Part shown: in pieces, positions 17,750-29,257 of the stretch
Position numbering within the stretch: the stretch's first letter is position 1
Layout of the letters: every line of letters starts with the position of its first letter
Source: Chaenocephalus aceratus
Lineage: Eukaryota; Chordata; Actinopteri; Perciformes; Channichthyidae
Length of the DNA stretch: 64,000 bases
Assembly: GCA_023974075.1 (NCBI GenBank)
Contig: JAMFTG010000255.1
Location: 1-64,000, forward strand
Direction: 5' to 3'
The notes under the pieces: generated by a model
Told to the model about the DNA's origin: nothing
The model's database searches: none
Seen by the model: the letters and a program-made list of their open reading frames with translations, nothing else
Translations under genes and position numbers: made by a program

Positions 17750-17985
17750 ACCCGCCGACGGGGACCTTGGGGCGCAACTTGAATTTGAAAACACGTGGCA
17801 ACGGTATTAATACAGCAGATGAGAAGACTTGTGGAAGGATCCATTCTTCATGGGCTTCGATGGCTCTCTGGATAAAGGGCGTGTTGTGGCTGCTTGCATT
17901 ATCCTCAGATAGTGGTTTGTTTAAATAACTAGTGACATCTGAAAGTAGAATTCTGGGCCATTGATTGTGTAATTTCTCCGAACAC
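17750..17985 (-). repeat. repeat copy, inverted partner of 15520-15735
   Basis: Minus-strand open frame of 87 codons similar to the 15.5-kb copy (see that entry). The inner end abuts repeat X. From 18000 to 19000 I see no recognisable feature beyond scattered AT-rich sequence. Confidence 0.6.
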
Positions 17986-19269
17986 ACACAGTAGAAATGC
18001 CTGTTTCTGAAGCCTTCAAAGGGTGCAGGAAAAGGGCTTTTGTATTATACTCAAAGACAGGACTATTCCGTTAAGCCACGAGGCGTTGTGTTTAAACCCA
18101 CTTTGATACTCGGATGCAGATCATGTTAAGAAAAGAATCCTGATATACAGGATTATATTCTTCTTTTGTTTGACATCATGATAATATTCAATTATTTTGA
18201 GATAAGTTTGCTTTTTAAACTTTACAACAATTTGCTTTTGATTCTTTCTTTGAAAAAAAGATTTGTATGACTTTGTTGTATTGCTTTACAATGAAATGTT
18301 AATTACCTTTGTCTTCTGCTCGACTACTTCAGGTAAGCGTTTTGAAGGAGTCAAACGCCATGCTGGGCCTCGTGACACACAGTGAACACGTGTTTAAGAG
18401 GTGCAGAGGCTGAAGGCAAAGAAGTAGTGCGTCACCTCCCCAGTGATGGTAGCAGAGAGGGGGCCGCCAGCCTGAGGGCCAGGCGGTGGACGGAGGCTTT
18501 GACTGCCCTCCAAGGGAACCTGATGGTCCAAAGATCCTGGCACTAATACATGTGTATTGTCCTTGACCCTAATCAGCGCCATCCAATCCTGGCAGGACGC
18601 CACGGCCAAGAGAGGCTGTCGACAGTTCTGCTGTGGAAGTGGCCGTGTCAGACCGGACCCTCACCTCACCTCCCTCTGTTAAGATTACCATTGATACAAG
18701 GATGCTAAATTGTCTGAATGGAAAGGATGTATGTTTCCATCATGTATGTTCAGACATGTGAGACCAGGCATGTGAAACTACAGAACATCCTGAGCTTTTG
18801 ATCTATGCACACTAAACATTCTAGATGGGGCAATAAAAGCGTCAAAGTTCCAGCTACCATGCTGAGAAGGCGCGTGTGCTTTTTGACACCTTGAGAGCGG
18901 TTACAGCGGGTATGAAGACAATGAGGCAGGATGCAGGCGGCCTGCGCACAGATTCAAATCAACTTCCTGGGCCAGAGAATCGTACAGACGAGCTGCCCTT
19001 ATGTGTCTGTTAATAAATGAAGTCTCTGGTCATGAATTACTACTATACTATAAGATGGCTGTCTGAGTGCGCAACAGGAAAGGAGGCTTCTCTTTGGGAA
19101 AGTGCGTCTGGAGTCTCCAAAAGATCTGGCCTCCGTGCAGAAGCAGAGAACGCTGCGCTAACGGCAACACTAGCTTCATTAAGGACCGGCATGCTTTGGA
19201 GGAGGAGCTACAAAGAAGAAGGAAACGTTGGAGCTGCAATCCCAGTTAGAAGCTAGAGTGGATACACAA

Positions 19270-19941
19270 GGTGTGCGACCGAAGGAAGGACTCCAGTAAG
19301 GATACTCACTGCCCCGTCCTGCTCCAGAGGAGTCAAAGGCATCACGAAACCCAACGGATCATCAAAGCCAGCTCTGCTGTCAGGAAGATACTGGGAGATT
19401 GTGTTTTGTGCAGACGCCAAAGAGGAGCAGAAGATGGCCGACTTGCCACAGGAAAGGCTCGAGCCAGACGTGCCTCCATTTACCGATGTTGCTGTGGACT
19501 ACTTCGGCCCTATTCAAGTCAAAAGAGCACGTACCACATTAAAGAGGTACGAAGTGCTGCTCACGTGCACGACCTGCAGAGCTGTGCATATTGAGGTCGC
19601 CAGCTCACTTGAAACAGACTCGTGCATCGACGCTTTGAGAAGATTCAGATGCAGAAGAGGTCAAGTGAAACTTATAGGATCTGACAATGGGAGCCATTGA
19701 GTTGGAGCTCAGAGAGTTGAAGGAAGCCCTCTCCATTCTGAACCAGCACGGCATTCAGGAAGCTCTGCACCCCCCATGGAGGAGTATGGCAGCGTCTGAT
19801 TAAGTCTGTGAGGCAGGTTCTCTATTCTGTTTGGAAGCAGCAGACTTTGGATGAAGACGGGCTACAAACCCTTTGATGTGAGGGAGAGGCCATTTTGAAC
19901 AGTCGACCAATCACAACAGTCTCAAATGACCCTCAAGACCT
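19270..19941 (+). pseudogene. BEL/Pao LTR-retrotransposon integrase remnant
   Basis: Frames in succession encode the integrase zinc-binding side (CVLCRRQRG), then DYFGPIQVK, then HIEVASSLETDSCIDALRRF, then SDNG, then a C-terminal part. The HIEVASSL...SDNG signature is characteristic of BEL/Pao integrases. At least three frame changes and an in-frame TGA show it is dead. No LTRs were found. Its end at 19941 is where another repeat (19942-20335) begins. Confidence 0.85.
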
Positions 19942-20335
19942 GGGTTGCGGTCGGATAATCCAAAGATCAGCTCCTATCGTCTATTCCTTGACCTCTGAGT
20001 GAAAGGTCACGGGGTTAGGGGATAGTGGATAGGAGAATTCAAAAGGACTTAGGAGAAGAGACTGCGGTGCTTTAGAGAATCGACTGCACTTTCACTATCC
20101 CACGTGTTTCTGATGCGCCAGCGGACGTCCTGAATGTGCGTCTGCTGCTGTGTGGAAACCATGGAAACTACAGTTTTCTATACAGCGGACTACAAACATG
20201 GATGCTCAATAAGAACGAGGGACTAAACTCATCTAGAGACTCTGCTCCGTGCTCTGATGCTGCTGCTTTGCTTTATGAACGTGGACAACAGAGAAACATA
20301 TTCTTCAGGACCAAAGTTGAATTGAAATAAAAAAA
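19942..20335 (-). mobile_element. truncated copy of the 26-28-kb DNA transposon
   Basis: The reverse complement of this stretch matches 26664-26935 joined to 28322-28440, from the terminal GGGTTG to the AAAGTTGAATTG region. It lacks the hAT present in the other copy and is cut off where the L1 ORF1 begins. Confidence 0.8.
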
Positions 20336-20343
20336 TTTCAACT

Positions 20344-21096
20344 ATGGAGGGAAACATGTCTCTGCAAACGTTGTGGGACGCGATTCAGCAAATCAAGACC
20401 GACATGCTGACTCACATCGACTCAAACATGGATCCCATTCAAAGTAGCTTGAGCAGGATACACAGTTCCCCGTCTAGTCTGGGAGACCAGGTCAGTGTGT
20501 TAGAGCAGCGTGTCGGGGCTAATGAGGACAATGTACACGAGTGTGTCGCTCGAGTCAAGCAGCTCGAGAAAGACAACTCCTTCCTGATGTCTAAAGTTGA
20601 TGACTTGGAGAACCGGAGCCGACGTTCTAACCTTTGCTTCGTAGGAATCCAGGAGTGCGCTGAAGGCAGTGACATTATCGGCTTCATGTCTCGGCTCATC
20701 CGCAGCTCCTGGGGCCAGATGCCTTCACTACCGATCATTGAGAGGGCACACCGCTCGCCGACTGCCAGGCAAAACTCCCGTGCCAGCCCGCGGGCCATCA
20801 TGATCGAGCTGCTGAACCTCCAGGACAAAGTGAAAATCCTTCGTCTTGCCAGGGAGAAAAAGTCTCTGGACTACAACGGGAAACACATCAGCATTTATCC
20901 CGATTTCAGTCCCGAGCTTACCAGAAGACGCCGGAGCTTCGATCCAGTCAAACGCAAGCTCCGTGAACTCAACATGAAGTACTTTCTCCTCTACCCGTGC
21001 ACCCTCTGCGTTGTTGTTGATAGCACACAACAACGCTTCTCTACCCACAAAGACGCGGAGGCAGTCTTCATGTCTCCCTCAAATGTCTACCTATAA
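20344..21096 (+). CDS. LINE-1 ORF1p (RNA-binding protein), intact 250-codon ORF
   Basis: Intact reading frame from ATG 20344 to TAA. Residues about 1-95 form a coiled coil (SVLEQRVGANEDN, VARVKQLEKD, SKVDDLENRSRR). Residues about 95-190 match the L1 ORF1 RRM-type domain (NLCFVGIQE, IIERAHRSP, KILRLAREKKSL-Y-GK-I). The C-terminal domain follows, with SPELTRRRRSF and the RELNMKYFLLYP stretch. ORF1p coats LINE RNA as a trimer and acts as a nucleic-acid chaperone. No ORF2 follows, only 400 bp of unrelated sequence, so the element is 3'-deleted and not autonomous. The frame is unbroken, which suggests a young insertion. Confidence 0.85.
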   Translation: MEGNMSLQTLWDAIQQIKTDMLTHIDSNMDPIQSSLSRIHSSPSSLGDQVSVLEQRVGANEDNVHECVARVKQLEKDNSFLMSKVDDLENRSRRSNLCFVGIQECAEGSDIIGFMSRLIRSSWGQMPSLPIIERAHRSPTARQNSRASPRAIMIELLNLQDKVKILRLAREKKSLDYNGKHISIYPDFSPELTRRRRSFDPVKRKLRELNMKYFLLYPCTLCVVVDSTQQRFSTHKDAEAVFMSPSNVYL

Positions 21097-21589
21097 TGTC
21101 CGTCTTTTCACTGAATTGTCGTCTTGAAAAGGGTACTCGCAACAATTCTGCAACAACTTCATCTCCACCTGTTGCACTCGTCATTTCAACCTTAAAAACA
21201 ATGAAACGGCATGAATTGCTTCGTCGCATTCATTCTAGATCCTCTGCCTCGAGCCAGAGAACTAGCGGGCCTCTAGAACACCTGGAACCGAGGGGAACTC
21301 TGAAAGAACACGCCCATTGGCTACAAATCAATATGTGATTGGTTGATCAAACTGTCAGTCCAAATGTACGCTCTCATTCAGTGCAACGGCCAGGGCCTTC
21401 GATCAAGGATGTAGAATACCTTGGTGAAGGATGTTCTACCCAGAGACCCAGAACGAGATCTGATTGGTTGCTTTCTTTTCTCACACAAAACCACTGAAAT
21501 GCGTAGTGCATGGTCCGAGAAGGACAAACAAATCAACGTAACACTGTGATATTACAGATCAACAACACAGATACCAGCTGGTTGATGTC

Positions 21590-21690
21590 GCCAGGGAAAA
21601 GAAAGTGTGGGGCTCTCTGCTGGAACTGCTACCCCCGCGACCCGACCACGGATAAGCGGGAGAAGATGGATGATATCTGCTCTTGGATAA
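21590..21690 (+). repeat. fish LINE 3'-tail-like sequence
   Basis: Contains GCGACCCGACCACGGATAAG then CGGGAGAAGATGGATGAT, a well-known 3' end of fish retroposons that normally precedes a GATG simple repeat. Confidence 0.55.
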
Positions 21691-21739
21691 ACTTCACGGC
21701 ATTGGCCTTTCTAATAATAGTGTTATGGTTTAACTCGTA

Positions 21740-22960
21740 CCTTCACAGTAGAAAGCAATGTGTGGTTGATAATGGAAAACAGTCTGACCGGTTGATCCAA
21801 CAAAAGGGTGTACCCCATGGATCAACTCTGGGCCCACTTCTGTTCTCTATTTACATAAATGATTTATCTTCTTGTCTCATTAATTGTTGTACTCACCTTT
21901 ATGCTGATGACACGGTCATATATACATCCAAATCTGATTTTTCACAAATTCAGATCTCTCTTGAATCGGATTTTAATATCTTACGGGACTGGCTATCACA
22001 CAATAAACTACTGCTTAACAAAAACAAATCTTATACCATGGTCTTTGGTAGCAGACAGAAGCTCAAATCCAAACCTAATGTAGTAATAACATGTAAGGAT
22101 GGCACTTCTCTGCATAAAGTTGATAGCTTTAAATATCTCGGTGTATGGCTAGACTCTGAACTTTCATTTAAACTACATATAAAGCATGTAATACAAAAAG
22201 TCAATTACGGAATCGGTGTTTTACACCGCTCTCGCAATTATTTTACGCTCAGTGTCCGAAAGAGAATTGCTTCTCAACTTATTCTTCCGATTATGGACTA
22301 TTGTGATGTTGTCTACCAAAATGCACATACATCAGATCTTGCTCCACTCAACATAGCCTACAACAGACTATGCAGATTTGTTCTTGGTTGTCCTTTTCGT
22401 ACACATCACTGCACAATGTATAACCAACTTAAATGGCCTTCTTTAAAATGTAAGAACACACACGCATTGGCTCCAGCTGATATTTAAATGCATTTATCTT
22501 AACTATCCCCCTTATTTAAAGCAGTATTTTGTACCCTACTCACCAAATCATCAAGTTAGACATTCTGTTCAGATTTATTTCTGTCCCCTCTGCAAACAAA
22601 TTGATTGGGAGAAGAGCGTTCATGTTTAAAGCCCCAACTGACTGGAATACTTTACCTGCTGCCATTAGATCTCTTGCATCATTGGGTATATTTAAACATG
22701 CATTGTTATCTCACGTTCAGCTGGGCTGCACTTGTTATAACTGATATTGATGAAACGGATTTGCTTGACTGTCTCAAATTGTAATGATTGTGTGCATTGC
22801 TTGTATTTTACTTAACAGACTGTGTGGTTTGTCTTGTGTGTCATGTTTTGCATTTTGTCTTTTAGCTTATGTATGTCTGTAAGTTGTTGCTATTGTCGGG
22901 ACCCGCTTGAAAACGAGATGATGCATCTCAAGGGGTTTATCCCAATGAATAAAAATGTCT
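21740..22960 (+). pseudogene. non-LTR retrotransposon reverse transcriptase (C-terminal part)
   Basis: The main frame (to 22487) carries KGVPHGSTLGPLLFSIYIND, LYADDTVIY with catalytic YADD, WLSHNKLLLNKNKS and FKYLGVWLDSELSFK, the RT palm and thumb motifs of LINEs. A frame change near 22490 moves the C-terminus (RRAFMFKAPTDWNTLPAAIR) to 22529-22744. The upstream endonuclease is missing. The 3' region to about 22960 probably belongs to the same element. It is 5'-truncated and frameshifted, so inactive. Confidence 0.88.
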
Positions 22961-23711
22961 ATATAAATGTATATTTGATAATTGTTTGTGGTACTCCAAA
23001 ATACAATTAGAGGCCGGTTATGTAGGAGACATTTCCTTAGATTATATTATTTTATCTTTTTAGAGTACATAACCTGAGATTCTGTGGTGTATATTATTTA
23101 ATTTGAGTGCGTTACTCCTGCAGGTCGAGGTGCTGCAGCATAAAAGGAGAGGTGCTGCAGCCTACTGGTGCGGCTGACTGAAGAAAACAGTTTTTAGACC
23201 TTGCTGGTTGGGAGCGTCACAGCTTGGTTCTTGTGCCTTTAACATTGAAGTATCAGTTTATATGACAAATAGTTTCTTTAAAAACGTTTATTTATTTTTG
23301 CCTTACTTTTCAATCGCATCTGGACATTTCTATATTTTAAGGACACAAAACAAATGGATATCGTGGTCACTACACGGTTCAAGTGTGAGCTTCCAGTCTG
23401 AGTGCATTGTGGAGATATGACCTTGTACATTTCAAATAGCCCAGATCCTGCAGTAATTTATCGGGGCTAGCAATTGAGATATAATATTTAAAAAAGGAAT
23501 AACAAAGCATAGTAGTATAACATTTCTTTATAGATCAGGAACCATTACAAACAGGAACTAAATCAGGAGAAGCAGCATCTCTGTGGCCTCGTGTTGGTAT
23601 AGTGTGAACTCTGGTTAGAACATAAGTCAGACTTCAATTCAGAAATATAACTCCAGCTCTCAAGACATCAGGAGGAGGAAACAGCTGGCTTGCCTCTCAT
23701 AGTTCTTCAAA

Positions 23712-24739
23712 ACAATGCAGTGTGCATTCGCTCGTGGACTTTAAAGGTGAATACTTTGAGAAAAAGTTTTCCCACACTCTTCACACCACTATGGTTTTTC
23801 TCCTGCGTGAATGCGTTGATGTATTTTGAGACCACCTGATGTAGTGAAAGTTTTCCCACACTCTTCACAGCTGAACGGTTTTTCTCCTGTATGAATACGT
23901 TGATGTGATTTGAGATCACCCGATTGAGCGAAAGTTTTCCCACACTCTTCACACCAGTACGGTTTTTCTCCTGTATGAATACGGTGATGTGATATGAGAG
24001 CATCTGATCTAGCGAAAGTTTTCCCACACTCTTCACAGCTGAACGGTTTTTCTCCTGTATGAATACGTTGATGTGATTTGAGATCACCCGATTGAGCGAA
24101 AGTTTTCCCACACTCTTCACACCAGTACGGTTTTTCTCCTGTATGAATACGGTGATGTGATATGAGAGCATCTGATCTAGCGAAAGTTTTCCCACACTCT
24201 TCACAGCTGAACGGTTTTTCTCCTGTATGAATACGTTGATGTGATTTGAGATCACCCGATTGAGCGAAAGTTTTCCCACACTCTTCACACCAGTACGGTT
24301 TTTCTCCTGTATGAATACGGTGATGTGATATGAGAGCATCTGATCTAGCGAAAGTTTCCCCACACTCTTCACAGCTGAACGGTTTTTCTCCTGTATGAAT
24401 ACGTTGATGTGATTTGAGATCACCTGAGTGAGCGAAAGTTTTCCCACACTCTTCACAGCTGAACGGTTTTTCTCCTGTATGAATACGTTGATGTGATTTG
24501 AGATGATCTGAGCGAGCGAAAGTTTTCCCACACTCTTCACAGCTGAACGGTTTTTCTCCTGTATGAATACGTTGATGTGATTTGAGATGACCTGATTGAG
24601 TGAAAGTTGTCCCACACTCTTCAAAGCTGAACGGTTTTTCTCCTGTGTGAATAAGCAGGTGGAGCTTTAAAGTTCCAGATCTTGTGAAGGATTTGTCACA
24701 TTGCTGACAGCTGTGACATCTCTCTTTTCCTTTTGGTTT
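23712..24739 (-). pseudogene. C2H2 zinc-finger exon, 12 fingers, disrupted near the 3' end
   Basis: Last exon of a Krueppel-type zinc-finger gene on the minus strand, with acceptor TTCTAG before 24739. The reading frame gives about 12 fingers with HTGEKP linkers. Finger 1 is distinct ([21 protein letters not shown]). Finger 2 has lost its first cysteine (FSFEECG). Fingers 5-10 alternate [13 protein letters not shown] and [13 protein letters not shown] in three near-identical 168-bp pairs. After finger 11 the linker reads AGEKP then TAG (codon at 23789-23791, where related fingers have TAC). The twelfth finger then shifts frame by one base at 23743-23745 before ending KVHERMHTALF-stop. Such proteins are nuclear DNA-binding factors. 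No KRAB or other effector exon was found upstream. Confidence 0.85.
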
Positions 24740-24789
24740 CTAGAACAGACAGACAGAGAAAGAGAGAAAGTTAATCTAAAAAGCATAAA

Positions 24790-25465
24790 TACATTACATT
24801 ACATTTAGCTGACGCTTTTATCCAAAACGACTTACAATAAATGCGTTCGACCAACAAAATACAAACTTGAAGAAAACAGAATCATAAAGTACATCAGGTT
24901 TCATAGAGCCAAACATTTCAGGTGCTACTCAACTGGCTTTAGATAAGCCAGTCCTTTATTAGTATATAAGTGCTTTGTTAGCAGTTCTATCGCTCGAAGT
25001 GAAGTCGAAAGAGATGAGTTTTCAGTCTGGAAGGTGTGTGAGCTATCTGCTGTCCTGATGTCAATGGGAGCTCATTCCACCATCTTGGAGCCAGGATAGC
25101 AAACCCACGTGTTTTTGCTGATGGGAACTTGGGTCCCCTTCGCAGCGAGGGTGCAGCGAGCCGTTTGGTTGATGCAGAGCGGAGTGCACGTGCTGGGGTG
25201 TATGGTTTAACCATGTCCTGGATGTAGGAAGGGCCAGATCCATTCGCAGCATGGTACACAAGTACCAGTGTCTTGAAGTGGATTCTAGCAGTTACCGGAA
25301 GCCAGTGGAGGGAGCGGAGGAGCGGCGTGGTGTGGGAGAATTTAGGAAGGTTGAAGACCAGACGAGCCGCTGCATTCTGGATGAGCTGCAGAGGTCGGAT
25401 GGCACATGTAGGTAGATCAGCCAGGAGGGAGTTGCAGTAGTCTGTACTGTACTCGTTCGCAGGAG
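24790..25465 (-). mobile_element. L2-type LINE, 3' end with RT C-terminus
   Basis: The minus strand encodes the L2 RT tail: DYCNSLLADLP, LQLIQNAAARLVFN, LHWLPVTARIHFKTLVLVYH, then LKTHLFRLHF. It ends with the conserved 3' tail TAAGTCG-TTTTGGATAAAAG then CGTCAGCTAAATG. The frame is intact over about 150 codons, but the 5' end is truncated. It lies in the intron just upstream of the zinc-finger exon. Confidence 0.9.
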
Positions 25466-26935
25466 AAAGTAGGAAGTGGAGCGCACAGGAGACAGCAGTT
25501 TCATTGCAGACTGTTATGTTTATGCGGGGAAATACATACATTATTTGAGATATATTGCAAACTCGGACTCGGGGTGTAGTTATTTGTTCAAGCACCGGAT
25601 CGGCAAAACAGGAGAGTCTGTGAACCGGTCTTGCCTTGACCTATGTATTCATGTCTGTGACTCTCACAGTATCTGCTGCCCACAGCTGTTTTATAGAAGA
25701 AAACCTCCTTCACCTCATGAAATCTCTGCAGCACCAGGAGGCAGTAACGTGTGACTCAGCAGACTCTGAGAAGAGCAGCACCAGCTGCAAAGAGCTGTGC
25801 CTTCACTGTGTTTACCTTCATTAGAACAGCTAACGAGCGACCGCAGGCTGCTACGTTTTAACCCCACACACACACACGAGGATTTCAGAGCCCCATAGTT
25901 TTTTTTCGAGACTATGTCTCAGGGCTTCTTAACAATATTAATGTTCCATACCCTTTTAACGGTAAGAAACTCCGTTAACTGACGATATGAACAATTTTTA
26001 GCTAAAAAAAAACACAAGAGTAATACCAGGGTTGCATTCCAATAGTCCATTTAGCTTAGGAACCTTCCTAACCAAGTGAAATGACCCGGATGTCCCTCAG
26101 TGGCAGCCATGATAAGTGCCGTTCCAATTCTCTAGATGAAAGGAAAGGAGGTTTCAAACTTCCTTTATAACCTCCTTTAGCTTAGGAACCACTGGACCTC
26201 CCTCACCGAAAGGAGGAGAAAATGCTGCCCCACAATGCATTGCAGCAGCATTTGCCGTCACACAACAGTCGGTCGTTCACGGAAACAACCGATTATGACG
26301 GAGAAATGATATCATGAAAGTTACGGTGCTTATTAAGCATTTTAAAACGTATGTGGTAAGTTGCTAAAGTCCTTTGTTTTGAACGTTCATCAGTATTATA
26401 ATCAAAGAGAGAAATATGAACGTTAGTTTTTACTGAAATTATCAAATAAAGTCAACATCTCACAATCTTCACTGAGCTGTGTGGGGTTTGTTCAACTTTT
26501 AAAAGATGTCTGAATGGTGATATACACAGAGATAGATGTTAAGGACTAACGTTTATAATAAATACATCTGTATTGATTTAAGATCTTTTCATCAATCATA
26601 CGTATTGGGATCATTAGTATTAATGTGGACCGGAGGGAGAGGGGGACGAGCAGAAGTTACACTTTCCTTTTTTATTTCAATTCCAACTTTGGTCCTGAAG
26701 AATATGTTTCTCTGTTGTCCACGTTCATAAAGCCTAAAGCAACAGCATCAGAGCACGGAGCAGAGTCTCCAGATGAGTTCACAGTAGTCCCTTGTTCTTA
26801 TTGAACATCCATGTTGTAGTCCGCTATAGAAAACTGTAGTTTCCATAGTTCCACCACAGCAGCAGACGCAGTCAGGACGTCCGCTGGCGCATCATAAACA
26901 CATCGGATAGTGAAAGTGCAGTCGATTCTCTAAAG

Positions 26936-28313
26936 CAGTGGTTCCCAAACGGTGTGCCGTGAGGCAAGTCCGGGTGTGCCGTGGGATTTTGTGACAACCA
27001 TACGTTATTATTGCAATATACAACTACACAAAAATAATTATTTTTGCATTTACTATATCAGTACTGTGTAGGTTTATATGTACGTAATCTGCGCGACTTG
27101 TGCGTCCACATCTCCACGTGCAGTGCTGCATAAACATGGCTGAGTCAGCGATAACTCTCGAGGGGTGGAGGTATGCCCATTATTTTGAGTTCATCCGAAG
27201 AATAGACAGGAATGTGACGGTGAGGTGCAAACTGTGTCCAGGCCAGAAGCTGTTATCCACTGCTGTAAACACCACGTCACACCTCAACACACACCTGCAA
27301 AGAACACATGCTAAGGTGGAGCTACCGCACACGCTATTTGTTGTTTGTTTACATCACAGTCTGTTCTTCTTCTCTGTCTTCCGGTTGTTGCCTGTTTTGA
27401 ATGATGAATACACACTACCGCCGCCTGCTGGTAAGGAGAGTTATTGCCACTCACGCATGCGCAGTTTGTACGTGCTCGGCTGAAGTCTTTGCGGTGTCTG
27501 GTTCCAGTGCAACACATGGCCAACACGCAGGAGAACACGCCGACGCAACAGAGTGAGCAGAGATAGACTGTGCAAAATATACAGATAGCAGGAGACAGAG
27601 GACAGCCACGGTCAGATAGCAGGAGACAGAGGACAGCCACGGTCAGATAGCAGGAGACAGAGGACAGCCACGGTCAGATAGGAAAACATTCAGGATCTGG
27701 ATCAGTCTTATGCGACAATGGAAACTGAACTAAAGAGAACATTTGAAACTTTAGCAGTTGCGTGATCTGCCTGCAGGGAGGGGCGGGCCGGCCCTGCGAG
27801 TAAAGTAACGAGTAAAGTAACGAGTAAAGTAACGAGTTACCTTATGTAGTTGTAGTTGTAGAGAGTAACTTTTTTTTTTAAAGTAATATGTAACTTTTTT
27901 TTAGTAACGACTCCATCTCTGCTGAAATGTTACATTTATAATTTGTAGTTCAGGACCATGGACTATGCAGCTTCCTTGCATTGACAGTTCTCTGTGCTGA
28001 ATTTCCTTTGTCTCATTTTTAATGTTGTGACCTGTCTGGTTTAAATGAGTGTGTTGCTGCTTTGATGAAGCCTAATTTGATAACGTTTAAAATTAATTTC
28101 TGAAATATTTCGTTAATAAATATTTCATGAGTAATATAGTTGTCTTTGTCACATTTTATTTGGCATTAGTAAATAATTATGCACATTTACAGATATTTTA
28201 CATGATATGAGTGATAACACGTGTTATAAGGGCTATTTTGCACAATAGGTGTGCCTTGAGATGTTTACTTGTCCTTTGGTGTGCCTTGGGCACAAAAAGT
28301 TTGGGAACCACTG
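26936..28313 (+). mobile_element. hAT transposon carrying a BED zinc finger
   Basis: The inverted ends CAGTGGTTCCCAAAC and GTTTGGGAACCACTG are perfect over 15 bp. The 8-bp target duplications are CTCTAAAG and CTTTAAAG (7 of 8). The 19.9-kb copy of the host repeat has the unoccupied site with one CTCTAAAG. It codes only for a finger domain, so it is non-autonomous. Confidence 0.92.
27136..27483 (+). CDS. hAT BED-type zinc-finger N-terminus
   Basis: From ATG 27136 the frame reads MAESAITLEGWRYAHYFEF, then VRCKLCPGQKLLST, then TSHLNTHLQRTHAK. The C-x2-C and H-x4-H spacing is that of a BED finger, as in ZBED1 and hAT transposases, where it binds the element's ends. The sequence beyond residue 65 (VELPHTLF...) is not transposase-like, so only the DNA-binding exon survives. 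The ORF is otherwise intact. Confidence 0.75.
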   Translation: MAESAITLEGWRYAHYFEFIRRIDRNVTVRCKLCPGQKLLSTAVNTTSHLNTHLQRTHAKVELPHTLFVVCLHHSLFFFSVFRLLPVLNDEYTLPPPAGKESYCHSRMRSLYVLG

Positions 28314-28441
28314 CTTTAAAGTACCGCAGTCCTTTTGAATTCTCCTATCCACTATCCCTTAACGTTTCACTCAGAGGTCAAGGAATAGGAGATAGGGTTA
28401 GAATTTAGGAGTTGATTTTTGGATTATTGGAACACAACCCA

Positions 28442-29257
28442 AGCCTTTGAATTAGCATTGAGCGAAAATATGCTAACTAATGCTAACGCACTTTTGCACA
28501 GAACTCACGGTAGAAATGCCCTTATTACTTATCGTAACTGCACAAACAAGATATACGATTTAAAGCTGAGATTCCACAGATTCCAGACATGTAATGTCAT
28601 CACTGTCCGACCTCGAATTGCAGAGCTATCAGCCAGAAAAGAGAAAGTAAACAACATCCGGTTTCAAAAATATCACAATAATTCCATTTTACCTTTTTTG
28701 ATTTGTGATCAAAAGTTGTGTTCAACGGAATAAAAACGCCGCTCAAGGTAAATCCAATGTCTTTGTGTCACGTAGAATTTTTTACTGATAATCCATCATC
28801 ATATTTATGGCAATATACTGGGTATAAAGTGTACTTTCAGATATGCTTAGTTTGCTTCTCTATTACGTCCGCAATGGTAATGTTTACGTGGATTTGGGAA
28901 CTGCACCTCGATTCTATTGGATGTAATGGTTAAGAAAAAGGTGTAAATCACGCGAATCGACCAATGGGTTCCAGAGATATGGTCCTGCGTAAAGTATAAA
29001 GAATGCGAGCCAGCGGAAGCACATTACGCAGCAGGCTCTACTTATTGTTTACTACGTAAGGAAGCAGGAATAACAGAGCAGATTTTTTTTATTTTTTTTT
29101 CTTCACAACAGTTGTATTTGGATGGAATGAATACCTATAGTGAAAATTCAAAGTAATAAAATGGTTTTTACAGTGAAAAAGTTCAAATTACGAGGTGAGT
29201 CCGCCTGGAATTTATTTTTCTAAACCGCTCTAAAAAGGTCAGATTTCACTTTTTTTT
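28442..29257 (+). other. no recognised feature
   Basis: AT-rich sequence with open frames up to 104 codons that show no domain I recognise. Bases 29258 onward are repeat X. Confidence 0.4.

Larger units (their letters stand above)
26029..28441. mobile_element. DNA transposon with GGGTTG termini, interrupted by a hAT
   Basis: The left end GGGTTGCATTCCAATAGTCC pairs with the right end GGATTATTGGAACACAACCC (about 18 of 20 positions inverted). A second, inverted and truncated copy lies at 19942-20335. The internal sequence has only short frames. The family is not assigned. The hAT at 26936-28313 is a later insertion. Confidence 0.75.

Noticed and set aside
19270..19941. Endogenous retrovirus integrase
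   Set aside because: The integrase motif order and wording are of BEL/Pao retrotransposons rather than vertebrate retroviruses, and no envelope or retroviral LTR is present.
23707..24624. 305-codon minus-strand frame with repeated [20 protein letters not shown]
   Set aside because: This is the +1 shadow of the zinc-finger frame. The true frame gives canonical HTGEKP-linked C2H2 fingers; it merges with the shadow only at the last few codons because of the frameshift at 23743-23745.
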